Made by a program: the position numbers and the translations under genes. Below the pieces are notes generated by a model that saw only the letters and a list, made by a program, of their open reading frames with translations, searched no databases and was not told the DNA's origin. Shown piece by piece: positions 34,692 through 44,036 of a stretch of 64,000 nt of DNA. How positions within the stretch are numbered: position 1 is the stretch's first letter; each line of letters opens with the position of its first letter. Location: positions 1 to 64,000 of the forward strand of contig NZ_JAGHQW010000003.1 of NCBI RefSeq assembly GCF_017744115.1. Direction: 5' to 3'. The DNA comes from Salinisphaera sp. G21_0 (GTDB taxonomy: Bacteria > Pseudomonadota > Gammaproteobacteria > Pseudomonadales > Endozoicomonadaceae).

Positions 34692-36332
34692 CTATAGCAG
34701 GTAAGATGCCGATAAAGCCACTGCCCCTAACGGTACTGCAATTTGAGCATATCTGACAAAGTGCCAGAAGGAAGATAGCCAGGTTCTCTGGTCTACCTTG
34801 GGGTTTGATCTGAACCTGACATCAAGGCTTTTCTTTGAAAAATAATTATCTTCATAGCGCTTGGAACTGAAGAGGCCCCACAAGGTATACCACTGGCAAT
34901 CCCAGGCGTCAGGATCGGATTCGCAGGACTGATTGTAGAAAGGCAGGTTTTTCTGATAAACCGTTAACTTCAGTGTGTATATTGTGTTCGGAGCCAGCTG
35001 GTCGTCGTAACTGAGGGCCTCGTTGGACAGGAAAATTTTTCCGGGGTAATAGAACAGTGTGGGCACATAACTCCGGTAAATATTTTTGTCAGGGTTATCA
35101 CCATTTTTCAGTTTGAACTCCCAAAGCGTGGAGCGTCGAATTTTCTGGTCGCTGGAGATGGCGTTCAATGTTTGCTGAATACCTTTTGCTTCATCGATAT
35201 AGATAGTGGACTTCAGTCTGTTGCCAAATATGGATGGTTCGTAGAGTTGAACTCTGACGATGATATTTTTCAGCTTTTCAGTGACATCTTCTGATACCTC
35301 GTTGAGTGCTGCGGCAGAGAAGTCCTGGGCTCTCATGATAAATGGATAGCCTTTTTCTTGCCTTGAGCCATCAAGGCCAGGGGCAGACTGCCATACCAGT
35401 GGGTCAATATTCTCGTTGTCAAAAGTTTTGGGAAGCGAAAAAGCGTTGGGAGAGCCTGAAGCAATTCTTTTTCGTGTGGTTACGGTAAAGCTGACTTCGT
35501 CTTCTCCCTTGAAGCGACAGGAAAGGCTATCAGGTTGCGGGTTGTGGATATACTCGTTGAAGATGTACTCGTTTTTAGGATCTTCAATAAACAGGGTTGG
35601 CGCTAATCTGGCAGATTGTGAGGTTCGCACGGTGTTTTTCAGATTGCTGACAGTGACCACTTCCTCTTCACCCGGTAGCAGGTCATAGCCATTGGCAAGA
35701 CGGTCAATAAAGCCGGGGGAGTCGGGGCTCCAGCGGGCTTTATCTTTTTTCAGAAACTCCACGTCAAAGACCATTTTTCCCTCACCATCCTGACAGTACC
35801 GGCTTTCGTGCATGGTGATATCGGCGTAACAGGTTTTTGGCTTCCAATGGCAATGTTCGACTTGTTTCATGCCACCGTCCGAGGTGGGCAGGAATATCTT
35901 TTCACATACATGGTAGGAGCCACAGTGCTGTGCATCGGTGACCAGCTGGCACTCCTGCCAATTCCAGTGAAGGTATGTACGATAGTTAATAACACCTGTC
36001 CAGGCTGGTGACGGCTGTTGCCGCAAAATATCTGCCGCCTCGTGGCGGCTGATGTTTTTCAAGTCCTGCCATGCTTCTTCGTCAAAGGTTTCCGGTAAGC
36101 GAACATGGGTATGGTGGTTGGCAGAACATCTTAACTCTTCAGAGTGGAGGTTGCGGGTTTGATGGGCAGGGATAACGTGTCCGGGACATGACTGGCTTGC
36201 TGTTATCCTCGGAGCAGACACTTGCAAGCAATGGTTGTTAATAAGAAAAGGCACGGCAAAAGAGGTGTATGGCTTTGAAAATAAAAGTATGAGCAGCAAA
36301 GCCACATACAAAAGTTGCTTTTTGATAGCCAT
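34692..36332 (-). CDS. Secreted Cys-rich protein of unknown function (546 aa)
   Basis: Not recognised. A signal peptide (AIKKQLLYVALLLILLFSKP) is followed by a Cys-rich region with about a dozen Cys in the first 200 residues (for example CQLVTDAQHCGSYHVCEKIF and EHCHWKPKTCYADI), suggesting disulfides in the periplasm or outside. The middle is beta-rich, and the last 20 residues (AQIAVPLGAVALSASYLL) form a possible C-terminal membrane helix. I chose the ATG at 36332 over a TTG five codons upstream. It follows the next unknown secreted gene by 85 bases on the same strand, and the pair could be co-transcribed. Its base composition does not stand out. Confidence 0.75.
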   Translation of the reverse strand: MAIKKQLLYVALLLILLFSKPYTSFAVPFLINNHCLQVSAPRITASQSCPGHVIPAHQTRNLHSEELRCSANHHTHVRLPETFDEEAWQDLKNISRHEAADILRQQPSPAWTGVINYRTYLHWNWQECQLVTDAQHCGSYHVCEKIFLPTSDGGMKQVEHCHWKPKTCYADITMHESRYCQDGEGKMVFDVEFLKKDKARWSPDSPGFIDRLANGYDLLPGEEEVVTVSNLKNTVRTSQSARLAPTLFIEDPKNEYIFNEYIHNPQPDSLSCRFKGEDEVSFTVTTRKRIASGSPNAFSLPKTFDNENIDPLVWQSAPGLDGSRQEKGYPFIMRAQDFSAAALNEVSEDVTEKLKNIIVRVQLYEPSIFGNRLKSTIYIDEAKGIQQTLNAISSDQKIRRSTLWEFKLKNGDNPDKNIYRSYVPTLFYYPGKIFLSNEALSYDDQLAPNTIYTLKLTVYQKNLPFYNQSCESDPDAWDCQWYTLWGLFSSKRYEDNYFSKKSLDVRFRSNPKVDQRTWLSSFWHFVRYAQIAVPLGAVALSASYLL

Positions 36333-36417
36333 CACATCAACCTGCAAAAACGTTTAATGAATTTATTGTGAAAATGAGTATCCCGTCACAGATACTCATT
36401 GCTTTGTATTGATGTTT

Positions 36418-37962
36418 TTAAAAGAGCTGTCGTCTTTTTCTGCGATCAGCAAAGACGTTGTCCCTGGTCAGCATATCAACCACGCTTTGCAGCTTTCTGG
36501 CTTCATCGAGACGGTTTTCCTGGTTTTCCAGGGCGTTGATGCACATGGCAACAGCTCCTTTGAGTGTGCCAGCCTCAACCATCATGACGTCGCTCTCAAT
36601 ATCATCGTCATCTTCTGATGAGCTGAAAACCTGCTTTGCTTTTGCCTGGTAGAGGGCTTTTGCCATGTCTGAACTGAGGTAGTGCTGACGATATCCGTCA
36701 CGAACCTTTCTGAGGCCGCCTGAGCGGCTGATGGCCAGTTCTTCATCAATATCTTTTTTAATCAGGGCGATAATGAAATATTTGGTGTCCATCTCATTGG
36801 ATTTACCGCCCAACCAGGTAACCCATGAACTGACAGATAACCACTTTTTGCTGGCGGAATTTTCAATGGTTAACATTGCTTCATGAGCGAGATTGGCGTA
36901 ACGCATGAGCTTATTCTGATCATAAATGGGTGCAGCACCAACGGTCATATCATTCAGGTAGTAATCCAGATTGAAAATACGCTTGTCATATTCAACCGGG
37001 ATGCAACCAATTTGAATACCATAGGTGGCACGAATGTAAGATCTTGCCCAGAATGCATCGATCAACATCTCTTTGGCTCTTTTGCTGCCTTCCCGGTCGG
37101 AAATGGTTCTGTATCTCTCTGACGTACCGAAGGTATCTATAAAGGTTTCAATGGCATCTTTGGTAAAACGGTTGATCCCTTCATCAATGACTCGCTTATC
37201 CTGGGTTCGCATGGCCCGTAGCTGCAAGGCATTACGTTTCATATCAGCGATCTGTTCTGCAGTATACAGTGACATCGACTTGAGCTGGTCGCTACTGATG
37301 CCGAGCTGCTGATGAAGGACGCCATTGGGCAGGACGATATTGAAATGAAGTTCGCTCATTTGGGTATCAAGCCTGCGCAAGGTTGACTGGTATTGATGAA
37401 CCAGCGGGAGCATATCAACCTCACTGTCGGGATCGGCAGTTATGTCTGGCCTTAGGGTGGGGAAATGTTCCAGGTTATTAACGTCTTGAAGGAACAGGTT
37501 TGATTCCTGTGTGAAGGTTCTCACATGGTCAAGAAATTCCCTGACGGGTATTGGTTGAAGGATGCTCTCGTCAGAAATTTTCTGGAGCTCTGAGGCAACG
37601 GTGGTTAAGTCTCTCAGGCTGCGGCCAAGATCGTTAATGGTTTTCAGCAGGATGTCACCATCACGCTCACCTCTCAAATAAAAGGCCTGTATGTACTGCT
37701 TCTCGATTTCTGTTTTGTTGGCAAGGTTGATAGTCAATTCGTCACTGTTTTCCGGAGTGACACTGATAACCGGTGGGAATACTGCATCAGCGTCAGATCC
37801 TGGAGTCTGTTCGTAATAGTGACCGGGAGATACCTGTTGCCCATGGTATTGCTCAAACCGGGTCGGGTCACTCCGTGAGGAACTGCTTGCCGAAACAGTG
37901 TCGAAAGACGTAAAAGCAAAACATATTGCGCAGCATATTATGCTGCCAGTAGCTCTGTTCAT
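36418..37962 (-). CDS. Secreted helical protein of unknown function (514 aa)
   Basis: Not recognised. The N-terminal signal peptide (IICCAICFAFTSFDTVSASS) leads to a Ser/Pro-rich linker, then a mostly helical body of about 430 residues with no membrane segment. Near the end are an acidic run SSSEDDDDIESD and a basic end RRKRRQLF. No catalytic motif is seen. It is upstream of, and on the same strand as, the Cys-rich secreted protein, so the two may be partners. The 255-base gap to its right separates it from divergent small membrane genes. Secretion is well supported; function is open. Confidence 0.75.
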   Translation of the reverse strand: MNRATGSIICCAICFAFTSFDTVSASSSSRSDPTRFEQYHGQQVSPGHYYEQTPGSDADAVFPPVISVTPENSDELTINLANKTEIEKQYIQAFYLRGERDGDILLKTINDLGRSLRDLTTVASELQKISDESILQPIPVREFLDHVRTFTQESNLFLQDVNNLEHFPTLRPDITADPDSEVDMLPLVHQYQSTLRRLDTQMSELHFNIVLPNGVLHQQLGISSDQLKSMSLYTAEQIADMKRNALQLRAMRTQDKRVIDEGINRFTKDAIETFIDTFGTSERYRTISDREGSKRAKEMLIDAFWARSYIRATYGIQIGCIPVEYDKRIFNLDYYLNDMTVGAAPIYDQNKLMRYANLAHEAMLTIENSASKKWLSVSSWVTWLGGKSNEMDTKYFIIALIKKDIDEELAISRSGGLRKVRDGYRQHYLSSDMAKALYQAKAKQVFSSSEDDDDIESDVMMVEAGTLKGAVAMCINALENQENRLDEARKLQSVVDMLTRDNVFADRRKRRQLF

Positions 37963-38217
37963 TTTAAAAGCTCTGAAAAGTTAAAAATTATTCAACTGGT
38001 ATATTGACCATGGTGAAAGAATATAGTTCCGTTTTTTTGGTTGTGATCTTTTTTGTTAAAGAGCTATTCAGGTGTTGTCCAAATTTAGATGGTACGGTTT
38101 AATTGCTTTCTCATGATGATTGATGAACTTATTCAATTGCCCAAAGTCCAAAAGTTCAATCAATATTAGATTGATCTTTTTTAATATTTAAAACTTATAA
38201 TTTTTGGAGAGTTCATT

Positions 38218-38682
38218 ATGAACAATGCTGTACCCGGTCATTCTTTTACACGTGACCTTCAAACTGTTATTCCTGCCAGTCCAGAGGGTAAATTCGATGT
38301 AAGTGGCTCTGGCAATGAAAGCCTTGCTACAGCCTTTATCAGAACCATAGCGACAAAGCCCCTCTGGCGTGGACTGTTCATTGTTTCCGTGAATACAGCA
38401 ATGTATGCATGCGGTGAGGCACTGAGTAGTTACTTCGCAGATGAACGGGATGGGCATTTGCCATTGTACCCGTTCAATATATCGCAGCCATTCTTGGGAG
38501 GATCAGTCCTGGGCTTTGCTCAAGGGGTTTTTCAGGCCTGTTTAACTGAGGCGTATATTACAATTCATACTTGTATTGAGAACAGATCGATCAACGTGGT
38601 ACCAGGTCAGCCAAATGTCATCACCGCCAAGGATGAAATCTCTGGTGATCAGCGTCCCGTTGAGTCTGGAAGTAAACAGTGA
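38218..38682 (+). CDS. Small membrane protein, paralog A (154 aa)
   Basis: Not recognised. It has an SGSGNES stretch at about 30-36 shared with paralog B, two hydrophobic helices (about 50-70 and 90-112) and a hydrophilic tail. A ggaga site precedes the ATG. The 70 bases upstream match those upstream of paralog B (39080), including attATG preceded by gagagttc, so promoter and gene were duplicated together. The protein is strongly diverged from B except near the SGSGNE motif, KPLWRGL / KTVWRGL and the tail SRSI / NRSI. It ends 70 bases before a MITE-like element. Confidence 0.65.
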   Translation: MNNAVPGHSFTRDLQTVIPASPEGKFDVSGSGNESLATAFIRTIATKPLWRGLFIVSVNTAMYACGEALSSYFADERDGHLPLYPFNISQPFLGGSVLGFAQGVFQACLTEAYITIHTCIENRSINVVPGQPNVITAKDEISGDQRPVESGSKQ

Positions 38683-38751
38683 TGGTCCGCCGGCTGTAGC
38701 TCGTTAATTACTGCGCCGGTTTATCAGGGGCTTTACCTCAATTGGGGTTAA

Positions 38752-38911
38752 CCCGGATATTTCATAAACGTGCTCCCGCTCTCGCTTGTCCTTTGCCGCT
38801 CTAAGGGAGTTTTGTTCAGTCGACCGTACTCCCCGGTACTTCACTCCCTCACAAAGTCCCTCAGAGCGACAAAGTCCTTCGCGAGATTCGGGGCAGTTTA
38901 TGAAATATCCG
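38752..38911. mobile_element. MITE-like foldback element, copy 1 (internally deleted)
   Basis: Terminal inverted repeats cccggatatttcataaac and gtttatgaaatatccg bound a 160-base element whose interior is also a long imperfect palindrome (tttgccgctctaagggag faces ctccctcacaaagtccctca and agagcgacaaagtcc). It matches copy 2 at 39546-39759 closely but lacks about 52 bases near its right arm. It has no coding capacity. A transposase in trans, perhaps of an IS with the same ends, would have to move it. Confidence 0.85.
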
Positions 38912-39079
38912 TACCAGCTTTTCTGCAGGCAGTGATGCTATTGACGTTCAGTTAGTACGATTTTACCGCTCCCTTAAGTTCATTAGTGAACTTTTTCAAT
39001 TATCCAAAGTCAAAATGTGTGATCAATAATAAAAAAAATCTTTTTAATACTATAAATTTCTAATTTTTGAGAGTTCATT

Positions 39080-39538
39080 ATGAACCCCGTAACCCATATT
39101 ACCGGCACTGGCAGTGCACAAATTGATATTTCTGGCACATCAGAGGGAGCAAACGATGCAAGTGGTTCTGGCAATGAACGCCAGACTGCTACTCCCTGGT
39201 ACCGAACAGACAAGGCAAAAACTGTCTGGCGGGGGCTAACCATTATCTCCGCTGGTGTAGCCCTGGGGATAGGTGGTGAGTCACTGATTAATTATCTTTG
39301 GAAACGGGATGGGGTTATACCAACGTACACGGATGATACTCCGCAGCCAATTATGGGGGCCACCATAGGCTTTTTAGCAGGGAGTATTATTTTCTTACTC
39401 GATGAACGCCGCCGCACAATACAGCAAAACTCTCTGGCAAGCAGATCAATCAGTGTGGCATCGAGTCAATCAGAGGTCTTCAACACCCGGGTTAAAATTT
39501 CTGATCTGGACTCCACTGATAGGGCAAGTAGAGTCTGA
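39080..39538 (+). CDS. Small membrane protein, paralog B (152 aa)
   Basis: Paralog of the gene at 38218, in tandem on the same strand. It shares SGSGNE, WRGLTIISAGVALGIGGESL (first helix), a second helix near GATIGFLAGSIIFLL, and ends SISVASSQSEV. Both helices are rich in Gly and Ala, so oligomer packing is plausible. A gagagttc site precedes the ATG. A MITE copy begins 8 bases after the stop. No function is known to me. The duplication of gene and flanks suggests selection for diversity or simple tandem growth. Confidence 0.65.
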   Translation: MNPVTHITGTGSAQIDISGTSEGANDASGSGNERQTATPWYRTDKAKTVWRGLTIISAGVALGIGGESLINYLWKRDGVIPTYTDDTPQPIMGATIGFLAGSIIFLLDERRRTIQQNSLASRSISVASSQSEVFNTRVKISDLDSTDRASRV

Positions 39539-39545
39539 TATCCTT

Positions 39546-39759
39546 AGCCCGGATATTTCATAAACGTGCTCCCGATCTCGCTTGTCCTTTGCCGCTCTAA
39601 GGGAGTTTTGCTCAGTCGACCGTACTCCCCGGTACGGCGCTCCCTCACAAAATCCCTTAGAGCGACAAAGTCCTCGGCTTTAGCATCCTGCGTCGCACTA
39701 ACTCCCACATCCATGTGGTCGGGTGCGAGATTCGGGGCAGTTTATGAAATATCCGGGCT
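39546..39759. mobile_element. MITE-like foldback element, copy 2 (full length)
   Basis: agcccggatatttcataaac at 39546 and gtttatgaaatatccgggct ending at 39759 are perfect 20-base inverted repeats. The 214-base element is a long imperfect palindrome and contains a small hairpin (cacatccatgtg) in a segment absent from copy 1. It lies directly downstream of paralog B and has no coding capacity. Confidence 0.9.
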
Positions 39760-39902
39760 AGCTTATTAACTACTGGTTTATCAGGGGCTTTAGCCTCTAC
39801 TGAAGTTGAGCCATCTGCTGCATTACCAGGAAACTGATGTGCGCGGGCGTGCCGGGCGGGATGACCAGATAACGCACTCACCGTGCCGAACGATCCATGA
39901 GA

Positions 39903-41618
39903 TCACCGGGTGCCTGAAACCAGCCATAGAGTTTGATAGGGCTTTAAATGTTCTGAGGTAAAGGTCTTGTCGCTAAGCAGGTCAAGACAACCTTGGTATT
40001 TTTTTGCATTTATGTCCATATAAGTTGCCGTCAGATTATGAATGGCAACCAGGCTTCTGCCCGTTTTGGGCTCAGTCCTGGAAAAGGCCAGTATGCCCGG
40101 TGCGATATCAATGATTTGCTGAGGGCAGTCCGGGTGAAAACAGCGTTCTTTTCGGCGAATTCCAATAATGGTTTTCAGGGTTTTAAAGACCATGCTCTGC
40201 ATTGAGACTGGGTTTTCCAGTTCTGTGCGCAGCTCTTCAATATCCCATTTACGGCGATTGATGGATCGGGTGCGGCCAGATCGTTCAACGCCGACAATAT
40301 CGTTCCCAGTCGCCAGCAGGCTATGAATATAGATGGCCGGAATACCTTTCATGCCGAGCATAATGATCTGCGAGCAGAGAAAGCGTTGTGCCTGCCAGTG
40401 ATCCTCACCACGGCGTGTGCCTTTCATGGCGTCAAATAGAGAGATATTGATCTCATAAGGTTTTTCGCTTTGATCCTGTAGTGTGCGCATGCTGACGAAC
40501 CCGCCAAAACGGTGCATGCTGTCCACCAGTTCAGCGACTTCACTGTCGGGAACGAGCCCTTCAAGCGGTCGCAGCCCAATGCCATCATGGGAGGCGGTGA
40601 AATTCAGTGTTGTGCAACCCTCAGGGTATTCCGGTAATGCCCTTGCCCAGTGCGCCAGGTATTTTTCTGTGCCCCGGTTTAGTGCATGAAGTATCAGTGG
40701 CGGCAGTGCAAACTGGTACACCAGATGCGCCTCATCGCCCCGGGCGAAATAGCTGAAGTTTTCCGGGTCAGGTACATTGGTTTCAGTTATCAGTAATGCA
40801 CCGGGGCAGACCTGTTCAATAATCAGCCGCATTACTTTTACCATGGCGTGGGTTTCTGGCAGATGTACGCAGGCTGTATTGAGCTTCTTCCATAGAAAAG
40901 CTATGGCATCAAGACGCACTACGCTGGTGCCCCGGGCAAGGTAGAAAAGCACAATATCGACCATTTTTATCAGTACATCCGGGTTTTTGAAGTTAAGGTC
41001 GATCTGGTCCTCACTGAAGGTGGCCCAGACGTGGCGGGTTCCCCGGCGTGTCTGGGTGGGAACCAGCAGGGGGGAGTTTCTGGGGCGGGTGACCATGGTT
41101 AGATCTGTGGATGGATCTTCCTCAATAAAGTAGTCCCGCCCAGGCTGGATGCCGCTGACAAAATCCGCAAACCACAGGCTTTCCCGGGATACGTGGTTGA
41201 TAACCAGGTCGGTCATTAACCGATAGCGCTCAGCGATGGCCCTGACGTTATTCCAGTCACCAAGAGCAGGGTTAACCTGTAGATAATCAATGATGGAGAA
41301 TCCATCATCAGAACTGTAGGGAAAATAAGGCAGTATATGCACGGTGGAGATCAGCTGCCGGATGTGCCTGCCAAGGAATTCACTGAGTACTTTCAGTGGT
41401 GGTTTCCCATGCTCTGTGAGGCTGTCGCCATAAGTGATCAGATAGATATCCTGCTCTGACCAGGCATCAAAACTTTTCGGTTCATGGTTGTGCAGATAGT
41501 GCTCAACCCGACGGACGATGATACTGGCGAGGTCATCCGATTGATCGCCATAAGGGATGTGAAGAAGCCTGGATAGCGATTGATGAAATGACGCAAAGAT
41601 AGGGGGATAGCTTTGCAA
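39903..41618 (-). CDS. GH13_18 phosphorylase, probable glucosylglycerate phosphorylase
   Basis: 571 residues of the sucrose-phosphorylase subfamily of GH13. Nucleophile Asp237 (VVRLDAIAFLWK), acid/base Glu279 (LLITETNVPD) and HD344-345 (FTASHDGIGLRP) are intact. Family members split a glucosyl bond with phosphate to give glucose-1-phosphate. With the glucosyl-3-phosphoglycerate synthase 4 kb away, glucosylglycerate is a more likely substrate than sucrose; this is inference. The start is a TTG at 41618 with a strong aggagagg site 4 to 7 bases upstream. That 5' leader recurs twice downstream in the tandem repeat region. Confidence 0.88.
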   Translation of the reverse strand: MQSYPPIFASFHQSLSRLLHIPYGDQSDDLASIIVRRVEHYLHNHEPKSFDAWSEQDIYLITYGDSLTEHGKPPLKVLSEFLGRHIRQLISTVHILPYFPYSSDDGFSIIDYLQVNPALGDWNNVRAIAERYRLMTDLVINHVSRESLWFADFVSGIQPGRDYFIEEDPSTDLTMVTRPRNSPLLVPTQTRRGTRHVWATFSEDQIDLNFKNPDVLIKMVDIVLFYLARGTSVVRLDAIAFLWKKLNTACVHLPETHAMVKVMRLIIEQVCPGALLITETNVPDPENFSYFARGDEAHLVYQFALPPLILHALNRGTEKYLAHWARALPEYPEGCTTLNFTASHDGIGLRPLEGLVPDSEVAELVDSMHRFGGFVSMRTLQDQSEKPYEINISLFDAMKGTRRGEDHWQAQRFLCSQIIMLGMKGIPAIYIHSLLATGNDIVGVERSGRTRSINRRKWDIEELRTELENPVSMQSMVFKTLKTIIGIRRKERCFHPDCPQQIIDIAPGILAFSRTEPKTGRSLVAIHNLTATYMDINAKKYQGCLDLLSDKTFTSEHLKPYQTLWLVSGTR

Positions 41619-41706
41619 AATGCCTCTCCTGAAATAGCAGCGTTATGGAGTTCTGATTCACGTTCGTAATATCAAGAGCATGAGTTGTGCCATGTAATAT
41701 TGGCAT
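41613..41706. repeat. Leader repeat, copy 1 (functional 5' region of the phosphorylase)
   Basis: It includes the TTG start and ribosome binding site of the phosphorylase gene (minus strand) and ends tggcat. It is repeated at 42743-42836 (offset 1130) and 43894-43982. It is the left end of the tandem unit whose next part is the gene at 41916. Confidence 0.85.
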
Positions 41707-41915
41707 GTTATTCAACCATCTTTACGGGTATATGATAGTAACATACCCTAATATCTGAATGTTTTTCACGATATATCACTTTAAGGCATTGAACTATTTT
41801 TTGTAATAATGGTCAAAAATCATACTTGGCAATTTTTGCAATATGCTTCATTTAATTACCATGATTGCAGCCCTTAAATTTTGTGTATTGTGCACCCCGA
41901 TAACAGGAATAAAAA

Positions 41916-42707
41916 ATGAATGTCTCACCAGCAGGTTCATTACATCTTGATACTGCCCTTAAATCCGCCCCACTAGCTCAAGCCGTTCGCAGTAAGTCAG
42001 GCCTGGTAAGTTTGGTCATGGAAAAACTGAGGCAAATTAAACTTGACTATGGTGGCAAAGCAGAGAAGCAGAGTGTTAAAGCATTGTTTGAGCGTCTGAT
42101 ATCCGAATACCCTGGAGCCGCCACTATTGAAGAGCCGCTCTGTATTACACGAGCACTGGGCGAAAGTCATAAAGACTTTCTTAAAAGATTTATCGTAGAG
42201 GTTATCACTCAATATCCGCGGTTGAAATTTCAGGAGGTCAATAGCCGAGATGAAGCAGAGCAATCAAGTCATAATTTAACTCATTTCTATGACAAAGTTA
42301 ATCGTGTAGATATCAAAATCTGTAAAATATCTGAAGTCATCGAAAGTGTGAAAATACTGGCCAGTATGTACAAATATCCCTGGATCGATCATTTAATAAA
42401 AGATCAACACAAATGGGGCGAATATTCCGGTCTGCTTAACGGTGATTTATTCATTTCAGCCGGATCAGTTGACGTGGTGGATTTAGCGCATAAGAGGGTG
42501 ATGAAACGACTGAAAAAGGCAAATGCCTGTACCAGCTACTCTCCGCTGTTCTTTTTTCGCAATGAAGACAGCCTCCAGAAAGGTATGTTGATAATCTGTA
42601 GATCTACTGACCCTGACCCCAAAAGGGAAATGGGTATATTCATTCGATCTATCAAGCAGAAGTCATTAATAAGAGCGGGTTTCACCCAACGATTGGGTCG
42701 ACTATAA
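41916..42707 (+). CDS. Unknown tandem paralog 1 (263 aa)
   Basis: Not recognised. It is a soluble, mixed-charge protein without signal peptide or membrane helix; a site aacaggaataaaaa precedes the ATG. It is closely related to the protein at 43046 (for example YPRLKFQEVNSRDEAEQS, LTHFYDK, NRVDIKICKI.EVIESVK, and FFRNED.LQKGMLIIC.STDPD). The middle block is almost identical while the ends differ a lot, which may reflect gene conversion. Copy 1 reads through sequence (IKQKSLIRAGFTQRLGRL) that is non-coding after copy 2's stop, so its C-terminus is longer by about 20 residues. AT-rich upstream sequence suggests a strong promoter. The function is unknown. Confidence 0.65.
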   Translation: MNVSPAGSLHLDTALKSAPLAQAVRSKSGLVSLVMEKLRQIKLDYGGKAEKQSVKALFERLISEYPGAATIEEPLCITRALGESHKDFLKRFIVEVITQYPRLKFQEVNSRDEAEQSSHNLTHFYDKVNRVDIKICKISEVIESVKILASMYKYPWIDHLIKDQHKWGEYSGLLNGDLFISAGSVDVVDLAHKRVMKRLKKANACTSYSPLFFFRNEDSLQKGMLIICRSTDPDPKREMGIFIRSIKQKSLIRAGFTQRLGRL

Positions 42708-43045
42708 AGAAAGCTTCGGAAGAAGCAGACCGGAACCTGCTATTGCAAAATGCCTCTCCTGAAATAGCAGCGTTATGGAGTTCTGATTCACATTCTTAAT
42801 ATCAGGAGCATGAGTTGTGCCATGTAACATTGGCATATTATTCACCCCGCCTTTACGGAATGATGATAGTGACATCCCCCGCTATCTCCAACTTTTTTGC
42901 GATATATCACTTTAAGGTTTTGAACTATTTTTTGTCAGAGTGGTCAATAATCACGCTTGGCAATTTTTGTAATATGCTCAAGGCAATTGCCATAATTGCA
43001 GCACTTAACTTTTGTGTATTGCGACCCCGATAACAGGAAGAAAAA
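42708..43045. other. Gap between tandem paralogs
   Basis: No gene. It contains the hairpin gcttcggaagaagc (42713-42726), the second leader repeat (42743-42836), and then an AT-rich copy of the promoter region of paralog 1 (gcaattgccataattgcagc and following). A full duplicate of the 41613-41915 interval is recognisable, with scattered changes. Confidence 0.75.
42743..42836. repeat. Leader repeat, copy 2 (no gene attached)
   Basis: A near-identical copy of 41613-41706. It carries the aggagagg site and the TTG context on the minus strand, but the sequence left of it is the end of paralog 1, not a phosphorylase gene. It marks the junction of the tandem duplication. Confidence 0.9.
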
Positions 43046-43813
43046 ATGAACGTCAAACCAACTGGTTCACCAAATGTTGATACTAACGATAAATCCCCTC
43101 CTCCAGATGATGATCAAGCCGTTCCCAGCAGGTTAGGCCTGGTTAGCCTGGTCACAAAACAACTGAGTCATATCAAACTTCACCAAGGTGATATAGAAGA
43201 AAAGTTGAGTGTTCAAGCATTGTTTGAGCGTCTGATATCCAAATACCTGGGAGTCGCTACCATTGGAAAGCCTCTCTATATTACACAGGCAGAGAACGAA
43301 AGTAATAAAGACTTTCTTGTAAGATTTATCCATCAGGTTATCTATCAATACCCGCGGTTGAAATTTCAGGAGGTCAATAGCCGGGACGAAGCAGAGCAAT
43401 CAGGCCATGATTTAACTCATTTCTATGACAAAGATAATCGTGTAGATATCAAAATCTGTAAAATAGCTGAAGTTATCGAAAGTGTGAAACAACTGGTTAG
43501 TAAGCAGCATTATCCCTGGATAAGTAAAGTAACGGGTGAATCTAATGACGATCAACAAGGTTGGGGCAAACATTCCGGTCTGCTTGCGGAAGATTTTTTC
43601 ATTGCAGCTGGGTTAGTTGTCATGGGAAATTTACGGCATGAAAGTGTGATACAACACCTGAGAGAGGCAAATGCCATAACCGGCTACAATCCGCTCGTCT
43701 TTTTTCGCAATGAAGACGACCTCCAAAAAGGTATGTTGATAATCTGTACATCTACTGACCCTGACCACAAAAGGCGAATGGGTATAAGTATTAAATCTAA
43801 TCCAAAACCCTAA
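43046..43813 (+). CDS. Unknown tandem paralog 2 (255 aa)
   Basis: The second member of the pair described at 41916, with the same start context (ggaagaaaaaATG) and the same layout. It differs by an inserted acidic stretch near the N-terminus (PPPDDDQAV), a GESNDDQQGW insertion near the middle and a shorter C-terminus ending SNPKP. Cysteine and membrane segments are few or absent. The near-identical central block against diverged ends suggests conversion between the copies or strong constraint on that block. No known family is recognised and the cellular role is unknown. Confidence 0.65.
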   Translation: MNVKPTGSPNVDTNDKSPPPDDDQAVPSRLGLVSLVTKQLSHIKLHQGDIEEKLSVQALFERLISKYLGVATIGKPLYITQAENESNKDFLVRFIHQVIYQYPRLKFQEVNSRDEAEQSGHDLTHFYDKDNRVDIKICKIAEVIESVKQLVSKQHYPWISKVTGESNDDQQGWGKHSGLLAEDFFIAAGLVVMGNLRHESVIQHLREANAITGYNPLVFFRNEDDLQKGMLIICTSTDPDHKRRMGISIKSNPKP

Positions 43814-43893
43814 GATTAGATAAGAGCAGGTTCCGCCCAATGATTGGGTCGACTATTAAGAAAGCTTCGGAAGAAGCAAACCGGAACCTGCTA

Positions 43894-43982
43894 TTGCAAA
43901 ATGCCTCTCCTGAAATAGCAATAAAGCTCTGATTCACACTCTTTACCTTCTTGACATGAGTTGTGCCTTGTAATATTGGCAT
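43894..43982. repeat. Leader repeat, copy 3 (decayed)
   Basis: It matches the first part of copies 1 and 2 (ttgcaaaatgcctctcctga) but has lost a few bases after ctgaaatagca and has several changes before tggcat. It is the right end of the tandem array; galU starts 55 bases later. Confidence 0.85.
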
Positions 43983-44036
43983 GGGAACTGCATCGTATTA
44001 ACGCATTCAAGATCAAGTGATAAACGGAGTTATTGA

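Noticed and set aside
38752-39759. CRISPR-like repeat array
   Set aside because: Only two long copies with inverted ends; no short regular repeats with spacers.
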